From the NCBI GenBank assembly GCA_029876055.1, contig CM056879.1, positions 2,790,001 to 2,854,000 on the forward strand: a stretch of DNA of 64,000 nt. The letters run 5' to 3'. The DNA comes from Madurella fahalii (taxonomy: Eukaryota > Ascomycota > Sordariomycetes > Sordariales). Made by a program: the position numbers and the translations under genes. Below are positions 11,010 to 19,837 of the stretch, piece after piece. Within the stretch, counting starts at the first letter, position 1, and every line of letters begins with the position of its first letter. The notes beneath the pieces were generated by a model that saw only the letters and a list, made by a program, of their open reading frames with translations, was not told where the DNA came from and made no database searches.

Positions 11010-11063
11010 GAGCCGGCGTATGACTAGGAGCCGGCGTATGACTAGGAGCCGGCGTATGACTAG
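10998..11063 (+). repeat. 18-bp minisatellite spanning the NIF3 stop codon
   Basis: Three full copies of GCGTATGACTAGGAGCCG and a partial fourth begin inside the last codons of NIF3 (Ala-Tyr-Asp-stop). Because 18 is a multiple of three, every copy repeats the in-frame TAG, giving four stops in the same frame. Confidence 0.95.
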
Positions 11064-11267
11064 AGGTCGGCCTCAGATAGAAACACAAGGTTGTTTTTGT
11101 ATTTAGGGTGTCGGCTACGGTCGACGGGTGCCGATAAGTAGATGGTCATTCAGGAATCCGTACCGGCTATTCGTTTGATTAAGCATAGCGTCGTCCCATA
11201 GCGCCACATATAAATACACATCGGGGCACAATGGAAACGAACAGCCATTCCAACCCATTCCATCCCG

Positions 11268-12212
11268 TCATGCCGCGGCACCGGTATCTGCACTCTCCCC
11301 GCCTTCTCCCTCCTCCCCTCCCACCCCCCTTAGCGCCGCATCCCCCTCCTCAATCAACGCCTCCACATCCTCTCCTCCCAACCCCTTCTCCCTCCACCTC
11401 TCCAGCAACCTCCTCGGCATTTCCCACTCCCTCCTTGCCTCCTCCTCCCTCCCCTCGTCCACCAACCTCCTCAGCCGCCCGGGAACCTGTATCACCTCCC
11501 TCGCCAACTCCCTCGTTCTCTGCTTCCGCCTCTCATCTTCCCCTCCAATCTCCGCCCTCATCCCCTCCCTCACCCCCCGCGCCAGTTCATACACCTTCTC
11601 CACCACTAGCCCCAACGCTGTGCCCCCCACCAGCGGCTGTGCCGAACCCCCCCTTCCTCCTCCTCCGCCTCCTTCTCCTCCCCCTCCTCCTTCGTCCATG
11701 GTCGCCCGCATCCGGCGTATCGTCTCGGTCGCCGCGATCAGCTTGCTGTAGTTGTCGTACACCAGCGCCTTCTTCTCGGCGTCGAGCGCGCGCATCTCGG
11801 CGAGGACGTGCGTGTACGTCCGGAGGAGGTCGGCGAGGGAGCTCGTGGCGAGCAGGTGCGCCGTGTAGGCGGCCGGGTTGAAGGCGGGCGAGTCGAGCTC
11901 GGCGGTGAGGGCGCTGGTGGTGGGGTTGAGGCTGCTGTCGGGGTGGTCGGTCACCTCGACTGTTGGCGGCGGGGTCGAGGGTAAGGGTTTGTTGTTGCTA
12001 TTGCGGAGGTTGTAATACTCGCGGAGGGCGGCGCGGTTGGCGCGTTTGTTTGTTGAGGTGGAGGGGGGGTTCGGGTTTGGGGAGCTGGAGGTTGAGGCGG
12101 GTACGTCGAGGCTTGGGCGCGAAGAGGAGGTGGGTGTGATGAGCGCTTGGGAGGAGTTTGCGCGGCGGGGGAACGGCGCCGATGGGTCGCGGGGGGAGGC
12201 GATTGTAGACAT
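11268..12212 (-). CDS. VPS51: VPS51, GARP tethering complex subunit
   Basis: Subunit of the Golgi-associated retrograde protein (GARP) complex, which tethers endosome-derived vesicles at the trans-Golgi. It is a single exon of 314 residues. After a Ser/Pro-rich N-terminus comes the Vps51/Vps67 signature: RAALREYYNLR, then LDSPAFNPAAYTAHLLATSSLADLLRTYTHVLAEMRALDAEKKALVYDNYSKLIAATETIRRM, a heptad-rich helix. A Gly-rich insert of about 20 residues follows (DEGGGGGEGGGGGG), then charged helices. Length agrees with filamentous-fungal Vps51, which is much shorter than the animal protein. The C-terminus is low-complexity Glu/Gly. Confidence 0.88.
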   Translation of the reverse strand: MSTIASPRDPSAPFPRRANSSQALITPTSSSRPSLDVPASTSSSPNPNPPSTSTNKRANRAALREYYNLRNSNNKPLPSTPPPTVEVTDHPDSSLNPTTSALTAELDSPAFNPAAYTAHLLATSSLADLLRTYTHVLAEMRALDAEKKALVYDNYSKLIAATETIRRMRATMDEGGGGGEGGGGGGRGGSAQPLVGGTALGLVVEKVYELARGVREGMRAEIGGEDERRKQRTRELAREVIQVPGRLRRLVDEGREEEARREWEMPRRLLERWREKGLGGEDVEALIEEGDAALRGVGGEEGEGGESADTGAAA

Positions 12213-12675
12213 TGTGGGTGTGTTTCTTCCCTGGCTGGTTTAGGGTTGGTTGTTGGGTATTGCCGTAGAGGATACCGTCGCCGGGCGACGTTGCATGTGA
12301 GGGCGAGGCTGAACTGACAGCACGTTGCAGAATCGTTTGTGGTTTCCAAAGGAAGCTGCTCCGGGAGCTGACAGCTGTACAGGAGCCTGTCTGTCGAGGG
12401 AGCAGAGAGTGGAGCTCCCCAACTTTGTGGGACCGCGCTAGTGACCCGTGCCTGCAGCGCCCCTCCCCACATCTTGCTCAACGCCCCCACAAATAACCAA
12501 GCAGGGTCTGGAACGGTAACTGCCTCCAACTGCGCTTATTATTATGCCGCTGACTTTTAAGGCTGCCCAGCTCAAGTACGCGCCTTTTCTTCAAGCCGCT
12601 TTGTGACACTTTTTGCTGGCCTTTATCACTTTTAGCTGTTAGTGTTCGGTCGGTCTGTCGTACAGTACAACATTA
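12213..12675. other. VPS51 upstream region up to the Helitron boundary
   Basis: This is presumably VPS51 promoter and leader. No gene is recognised. It ends at the inferred Helitron insertion point (host A at 12675 next to the element's CTAG). Confidence 0.5.
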
Positions 12676-12704
12676 CTAGTGGTTGTCAGCCCGCTTCGCG
12701 GGCT
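12676..12704 (-). other. Helitron 3' end: hairpin plus CTAG
   Basis: The plus strand shows CTAG at 12676-12679, an 8-base spacer, and the inverted repeat AGCCCGC-TTC-GCGGGCT at 12688-12704. In the transposon's own direction this is hairpin, spacer, CTAG, then host T. Confidence 0.75.
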
Positions 12705-12923
12705 GGTTGTGGTGTTGCTGTTTTTAGCCGATCCTGCCGCCCCAACCCCACTTCCTTTCCACAACCACTAACTTACCGACTGCCAAGCCCGCCAAAGCTA
12801 CCGCGCGCCCCCGTTTTACGGCCCTGCGGGCACTGTCAATCAATTCTGTAAGTCGAGCTATGTGTGCAGTATTTTTTTCCGGGCGCTGCTGATAGTTGCG
12901 CAGCTCCTGTTCCCTCGAGATTT

Positions 12924-14176
12924 ATGCCGTACCTCTCAGACGAAGAGGTCCTCGACTGGGAGGGACCGCTGCCCTCGATTGAAGTCGACGAACCTACTGT
13001 TATTACGAAGAGCAGCAGGACCTGCGAGAACCCGGAGCAGGCCCGTGACACTGAAGAGCTTTCTCCCCCGGAGGTCAACACCCAGACATCGGTCACTTGC
13101 ACGACCGTCACGAACATCCTCCGTAATACCAACAGTCCCTGCAGAGATCTCACGTCTGAAGAGGAACAATTTAACGGGGACATCGAGGAGGAACTCTTAA
13201 GGTCCTGCAGCACCTGTTAAAGTCGAGAGCCCATTCAGCCTCCGTCCAGGATAGCATCCCCCAGTAGCAACCCCCCGCTTAATGGGTATACTGCGTAAGA
13301 GGTCAAGCAGAAAGTGTCAGTGTTCCCCAAGAATACGAAGCGTATTACGGCTATAATGCAGTTGCCTGTAAGTAATAACTCTCCTACTTACAGGCGTATA
13401 AGACTCTAATATATATACAGACTGTCCGTGATATTACGATGAACAACGATCACAATGGCAACCTGCGGGTCCTAAATTGGGATAGGCCGACAAACCGGGA
13501 GGCCGCCCTTATACAAGTTACGGGTAAAGATCCCGCTACCTTGGAATGTACGAACTGTCAGTCGAATACGGGCCCGTTCTTCAATTACATCGTCTCCGAT
13601 CAATGCGGTAACGGGGCCTATACAAACTGTCACTATAATTCTGAGGGGAAGCGTTGTAGTTTCCGTCAGACTGAGGAGGACGCTGCCGCTGAGTCTAGTA
13701 AAAAAAAGGATAAAACTACGGACCCCGTGCTCAATCTAAAGGGTAAAGGAAAGGTGACCTTGCTCGGCCTGCAAACTCCTAAGAACACTGGCAAGGGCAA
13801 GGCTACAGGTCCTGTAAGTAGCAGCAAGTAGGTTCAGAAGTATAAACTGGCTGATGACTCTGGGGATTTGTTAGATGGCTCTCCTGTAAAAAAAACGAAG
13901 GTTTGTATTATAATATTTTGTAAATGTCCTCCTGTTAGTTCTCTATTTTCTGCTTCAAGCTATAAACAGCACCTGCTAATAGATAATTGTTGTAGAAGAC
14001 CTCTACTACTGCTACCTCTTCTGCTGCTACGGGAGCTGTAGAAGCTCGTTAAGGTGGATTGCAGAGCCGTATTACAGAGTCGCGTGCTGTTGCTAAATAT
14101 TTACACGATCGTCTTCGGGAGGTAGAGGATGAGATTGAGACAATGATGTAGGAGCTTCTGAATGAGAAGCTGTAAG
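12924..14176 (+). pseudogene. RIP-damaged DUF3716-like zinc-cluster gene inside the Helitron
   Basis: A spliced gene can be followed on the plus strand despite breaks. Exon 1 starts MPYLSDEEVLDWEGPLPS at 12924 and stays in frame past TAA at 13218 and TAA at 13296, both fitting CAA changed by C-to-T. An intron of about 62 nt (donor GTAAGT near 13362, acceptor CAG near 13421) leads to a second exon around 13439-13831. That exon has LECTNCQSNTGPFFNY ... CHYNSEGKRCSFR, a Cys pattern resembling the fungal DUF3716 family. A TAG at 13829 interrupts SSK-V, and after another intron a helical tail (YLHDRLREVEDEIETMM) ends near 14176. It runs opposite to the Helitron Rep/helicase. Function is unknown; it may be cargo or a regular Helitron companion gene. 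Confidence 0.65.
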
Positions 14177-14577
14177 ACTGTTTCTAATAGGGCCTATAAA
14201 ATAGTTTTATTTGCTATATTGTTTCAGATACCCTTAGATTTCTCTTCCTTTTATAATTAAGATTCTAATTTAGAGAACTATAAATAATATATCTTATCCT
14301 GTAAGATCTATCTCCAGTAAAATATAAGGCTATAAGAATATAAGAGCTACTCTATTAGAACTTCCGGATATACAATATTTCTTAATTTACACTGCTCCTC
14401 TTACGGACCTTGAAAACAAAGAGAGATATTACGAATAGCTGTAACTCGAGACATTACTATATAAAGCTGTCCGTGAGAAAATACAGGCTCTCGAAGATTA
14501 ACCCTAATATAAGAAAAAGACTAACCCTATGCTTTATTAATAGACATTGCAAAACAGAGCCGGATAGGAAACTGAAC

Positions 14578-16300
14578 CTATGAAATAATATAAGGAAAGT
14601 TATAACAATTTGAAGAAAGTTTGATACAGGGTATTATCCGTAACTGGCCTGCAAACTCTCCTGAGAGAATTCGGCCTTTAAGAACAGACCGGCCTAACCG
14701 TATAATAACTAAACGGGTTCCGTTATACAACCCCTCTTGAGGGTAAAGATTTCGAAGTAAAATAACAGGGATACCAACCTTCAACTCTAATATAGGAGGG
14801 GGAATAGAAGTAAAATCTAGAGAAAAGAGAAACTTAGGAGATAAAATGGGGGTGTTAGTATTACCTTCTGGCGGGTTGTCAACTGTATTTGAAGAGAAAT
14901 ACCGCCTGCTCTCCCCCGGAAAAGTAGACAGGACTGTAGAGTTAATACCTGCAACTGTAACTAACCGAGGATATAGAATAGCCCGGTCTATAAAAAGAGT
15001 ATACTTAGTAGCTGCAAGAGCTAGTAGCCCCTGGGGATAGACCTGTTGAATTAACTCCTTTTAGGAGAAATAGCAAGTGAAGGCTGGTAACAGATCTATA
15101 CACTCGTGGAATTCAGGGTTGTAAGAGAGTTCTTGAAGCTACTGTATAAAAGCCCTGTTTTCTAGGTCTGCTCCTTGAACTCGTATATTCTCTGTAAGCT
15201 TCCGGACCTGTAATTGCGGCCAGATCCGAGACTTCTGAAGGCAAGCCTGTACAATCTGAGTACGGCTTCCTTTACGGATAATAGGAAGGATTTGAGTAAA
15301 ATCACCCCTAAGGATTATAGGGATACCGCCAAACAGACTATTATAGCTGCAAATATCCCGTAAAGTACGGTCTACTGCCTCAAAGCAAAACCGATGCTGT
15401 ATTGGAACCTCGTCCCAGATAATAAGCTTAGCTCTCTGTAATAGAACTGCTAATTGCGTATTTTGACAGATACTGTAAGATGATGACTCCGTAATATCCT
15501 CGACAGGTATCTTGAACCGAGAGTATGAAGTTCGGCCGCCGTCGAGAAGTAGGGCCGCAATTCTAGAAGAAGCAATACAGAGTACAACTTGCCCTTGAGA
15601 CCTGTAAAACGAAGAGAGGCAACGGTAAAGAAAAGTCTTCCCAGTCCTGCCGGGGCCTTGTATAAAGTAGTGGGCAGTTTGCGGGTCCCGGTTAATATGA
15701 GAGGTAATCTCTTTAAATAGAGTAGATTGGCTAAGGTTCAGCTTCGAGTGGATATCTGTAAATACAGAGTATTGCTGTTCAGGGCTATAAGAAAGCTCGA
15801 AGGCCAAGAGGCGGTTCCTATTAGCAGACTGCTACTCGTGCTGAAAATGGGGGAGGCTAAAGTCCTGTAAAGTCTTTCCAAACTCCGTAAATAACTCGTA
15901 AAGTAAAAATAACCCGTAATCAATATGAGGGTCCTGTAAACCTTGCGGGATATCTGCAAACCGAGTAATACGCTGAAGAAGGTCATTATAGAGTGAGTCT
16001 TGAAACTGTAACTATAGACTTAACGGGTCTGCTACATCTCTAGTAAGTAAGCAGATGATAAACAGGTGCTGTAAAGCTTGGCCACTCTGCTAAACACGGG
16101 CCTCCTCGAAGCAGTCTACCTACCGCTGGTCAGAGTCAAGTAACCTAGTAGCTAAGCAAGTAGCCCGAAAAGTAGGATAAATATAGCTATTGATAGTCCG
16201 TAAATGTTCAAAAGACTGTGGGCCAGGGATATTGCAAAGCAGAACCCGTAGAAAATATCGCTTTCCTGAAGTAGGGGGGACATACTGTATACGGGCAATA
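14578..16300 (-). pseudogene. Helitron PIF1-like helicase portion (broken)
   Basis: The minus strand encodes a PIF1-type helicase: a Walker A region IQGPGRTGKTFLYR (15640-15680 area), where the expected Gly-Gly is Gly-Arg; a Walker B-like KLIIWDEVPIQHRF; and RGDFTQILPI followed by LTENIRV. The best open stretch is 15807-15139. In-frame TAG follows HE just before QSANRNRLLAFELSY at about 15829, consistent with CAG to TAG. The end carries a typical helicase motif around 14784-14600 (GIPVILLRNL, GLYNGTRLVI), again split from the core by stops. It was continuous with the upstream Rep in a single polyprotein. Confidence 0.85.
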
Positions 16301-18871
16301 TAGGTACCTCGTTGACGGGGTTTCCAAACTCGATTCTGCTTATCCTAGATATGCTGGGTAGGGAAATCGATATATAGTAAGTTACGGGAACTGCTATATA
16401 TAGCATTATATGCAAAAAACCCTATCAACTCAGTCTGACGACTCTCTGCAGTTGCTGCAACCTCTTTAGTAGTAGTGTTTGCTTGAAAGAAAACAGCTTG
16501 TTCTCCCTTAAGGTGGACAGGAAGACGAATAACAGGAGGGTACTCTTCGTGGGTATGGAACTCGAATAACCGGACTACAGCCTCTGCAGGACTAACGTAG
16601 CGGCACTGTAAGTGCGTACGGACCTCGTCGAGCTGCTTAGCAGGAGAGATATTGACAGTAGCCTGGTCAGTGCCTTTATATACGTACTTGTGTATATACT
16701 TAATAGCCTTTATAGAGGTATAGATCTTAATATTGATATAAGCAGTGTATTTGCGGGAGAGGTATAGGCTATAAGGAACTATCCAACGGTTGTCAAGCTG
16801 GACCTCCTGGCTATTAATCCTTCGAGTTGCGACCTGGCTATTATTCCGGCGCCTGTAGCAAGGATATCCATCTTCCAATACCGTAGTCTCTTCCGCAAAT
16901 GCCTTTGGGAACCGCTTTGAACAGCTTCGAATCCCAGTTCGCGGGTCCCGAACCATACAGGGCGAGTTAGGATTGTCAGTTCCACAGGGGCCATGAACCA
17001 TATTATTTATAACAATCGCCCGTAGGATACTATCAGGATCCTCAGCCTCTATAGGAATCTCGGCCCTAATAACGCGGTTGATATTTACGGGGTCAAGATA
17101 ACGGCGAGAGTCTTCTGGAGTAAGGAAAAGAAGGATATAGCGGTGAGGTAGACCGCGTTTCTGGTACTCTACGGTCTAGACTATGCCCGTAAAAGTTCCT
17201 AGCAACCCGCCTTTTAACTCGTATAAAATAGACTGGCACTTCAACTCGAAGATACGGCTAACAACATCAGGGCGATCAGAAGCACTCTAGCCCGCAAGAA
17301 GTTCCCGCTGGATCTCAGGCCAGTAAGGGTTTGCAGTAACTGTAATGAAGAAAGTAGGATACCCAAGTTTACAGATAATTGCTATCGAATCCTGGTAGCA
17401 TTGTACGATAAAGCGGGCTCCGCTAATATAAGTAGCAGGTAAAATAATACGCTGGCCAAGCTGCACAGTATCGCTATTACTGTCTCGAAGCCAGTCTTGC
17501 ACACCCCGGTATAAATCAGCTCGAAGCTCACGCTGGTAATAGCTAAGCCACAATAACTTTATTTAGTCGCTTGTAGCCTATAAGTCCACTAAGAACTGCT
17601 GGAACAGCCGCCGGAAAAGAAAAGGGGTCTGACTTTAACTCTGACGGGTATGCAAAATATATCTGTACTACGCTCCCCAGTCAAGGGTTTTCTTCACATG
17701 CCCGCGTTCTCAGTAATCCCGTAAAGGCAACCCCCATCGATAACCAAAGTCACCTCGCGGGAACATTAACGGGTATGCTAAAGGGAGGTATATAGCTGAA
17801 TGAGGATAGATATAGCACTACCCTCTTACAGCCCTGTCAGATCCGCGTTGGGCTAAGATAACATCTCGAAAACCACTTCCAGCATATTCATCTGGGATGA
17901 GAACAGCTACGTCGTCTGCAATAGGGAGGTTTTCTCGATGTAGATCTACTCCCTCTTGAACAATAAGGCTCATCTGCAGGTTCAACAACACCCGTATAGG
18001 GCCAGGAATAGCTGTAAAACGCTCGAGGGCTATAAGATATCGTGAAACGAAGGGGTTGTTGGTATGTAAGAACTCGGTGAAATCAGAGAGAAAAGTAGGG
18101 TCAAGGTCCGCACTGCAGCCCAAACGATATACATTAGCTGTTTGCGGGTCAAAGAAATAGAGTTGCGCAAACTGCGGAGGTTGACCTGGGATAGGTTCCA
18201 GCGGGCCCTATAGATGATACAGGGTACCATGGATTTGGTAGTCCATTAGGCCGCTACCTGTAATCCCGTATGTAGTCTGACTTGCAGAGATGGAAGTGAA
18301 AGCAAAGGCATTATTATACCGCCGTAAATTGTCTCGAAAGATAGATGCACGGGACCCGTTATCGGTTAACAGGTGGAGGAGAAAAGGAGGCAACGGCTGC
18401 CAAGCAGGAAAGGTAATATCGCCTTGCAAGCAACAGGACCCAAACTTTGGGTTTGCAGATATTGAGTTCTACAGGCCTATTAGTATATTTGACAGAGAAG
18501 AATACAGGGGCAACACATACCGCAAGACACTCATCTAACCAGTGTAAAGCACCGCACTCAGTACATTCAACAGTTTAAGAACCGAGATCATAAGGCGTAA
18601 CAGATTCAACACCCGTTAGAGGAAGCCAACCAAGAGGTTCACCTATAGCAAGGTGTCGTGCAGGTACCGTTACAGCCGCTCCTGCAGGTGCTGCAAGGTT
18701 TGCTGCAGCTCGACGGCGCGATGCAGCGCGTATACGGGCCCCGGAACAACGTATACACGTTGCATACGGTACACCATTCGACCGAGTTCGAAAATCCGTA
18801 AGAGGGCGGTATACGCGACAGCCACTGCAAAAATGATCTTGGGAGGCACGTTGACGACGACGTGGAGGCAT
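16301..18871 (-). pseudogene. Helitron Rep (HUH/Y2) portion (broken)
   Basis: It starts MPPRRRQRASQDHFCSGC at 18871 with a CxxC ... CIRC zinc-binding segment, followed by Helitron-like DNITFPAWQPLPPFLLHLL and Rep pieces at 18123-17818, 17553-17287 and 17001-16345. The HUH motif reads GLPHRYILLFL: the second histidine is Tyr (TAT at 17137-17139), a C-to-T change from CAT. The two-tyrosine motif is present as KYIHKYVYKG (16700-16671). Numerous in-frame stops separate the pieces. No intact nickase can be made from this copy. Confidence 0.85.
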
Positions 18872-19110
18872 TTGGAGAGCTTTTCTGAACTGTAGAATTA
18901 AGAGAGTTGGGAGGAGAGGAATGGCCCGTAAAAATTGAGTGGCCCGCAAAAATTGAATATGGGGCCCGTAAGTGGGATCGGCAGCCAAGACTTTTTGGGC
19001 CAATGAAAATTTATAACAGCAATTGACCAAATCCTGTTAAGCTGTTAGGGGTTTGCAGCCCGTAAAAACACAAAAACACTAACAATTTGTTAAGGAAAAC
19101 CCTGTTTTAC

Positions 19111-19837
19111 AGCCAAATCAACCATCCTACGAACCGTTGTTTTTTTTTCAGTCCTGTAGTCTCTTATATAGAGATTAGCGTCGAAACGGATCGCTGTAGG
19201 TGGTGGCCTCTATTGGGAGAGTTTCTCATTGGCCTGGGGACTGTCGGTGTCGGTGAGCTAGTTTTGAGACGGATGGAAGATGTCTGAGTCGGTACAGTTG
19301 TATGACATCACGACAATCTTACGGGAGCTACCGATTTTCACGTCGTAGAACTTAGGAACGACCAGAAGTTTCTCGAAATCACTAGAATTACCGTTGACGG
19401 ATATAAATTAAAGGAGCCTCCCAGACCCTTTCTGTGGCACGCTATGATAAAAAATATATAAACAAGAAGGGGAGACAAAGAGATTTCGATCGGTGCCGTG
19501 ATGATGTTATCTGATGCTTCTCTGTCATAACTTAAACCTGTTTGGATAACGGCCAATGGCGACTATTGATGTTGCTACAGCTGAACATCGTGGCCGATAT
19601 CCTAGGTGCTAGTCACAGCCAAATTTTAGGCCCCTCGAGCGTCTGCCAGCATAGACTCCAATCATCCTTTACTACCAGTGCGGTGGGTGCTGGATCGAGG
19701 ACCTGTCAACTCTTTACAACAATCTGTCAAAAAATCACGGAGATATATAGACGTCTCAGTTGCAAAGAAGGTTCCTAGCCTGCTAATAATACGCTCTACC
19801 TTTGAATTCACCCCCTAGACCTCTATAGGTAACTTTC
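19111..19837. other. Gap between the Helitron and the NLR 3' end
   Basis: No gene recognised. It includes the unplaced Helitron 5' boundary and the NLR 3' UTR. Open frames of up to 78 codons show no resemblance to known proteins. Confidence 0.45.

Larger units (their letters stand above)
12676..19110 (-). mobile_element. Decayed Helitron (rolling-circle transposon), minus orientation
   Basis: On the minus strand the order is an N-terminal zinc-binding region, a Rep (HUH) domain, and a PIF1-like helicase, which together define a Helitron. Its 3' terminus is visible: minus strand reads a 7-bp hairpin (12704-12688, loop GAA), 8 bases, then CTAG at 12679-12676, followed by host T. This fits the Helitron rule of a hairpin close to a CTRR end and insertion between A and T. 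The 5' TC end was not located; 19110 is approximate. The element is AT-rich between about 13.85 and 18.6 kb and carries many stop codons in place of CAG/CAA/CGA, pointing to RIP. It is dead as written. Confidence 0.85.

Noticed and set aside
11231..11881. Proline-rich plus-strand open frame over VPS51
   Set aside because: Its low-complexity Pro/Ser sequence is the complement of the Glu/Gly/Arg-rich VPS51 coding strand.
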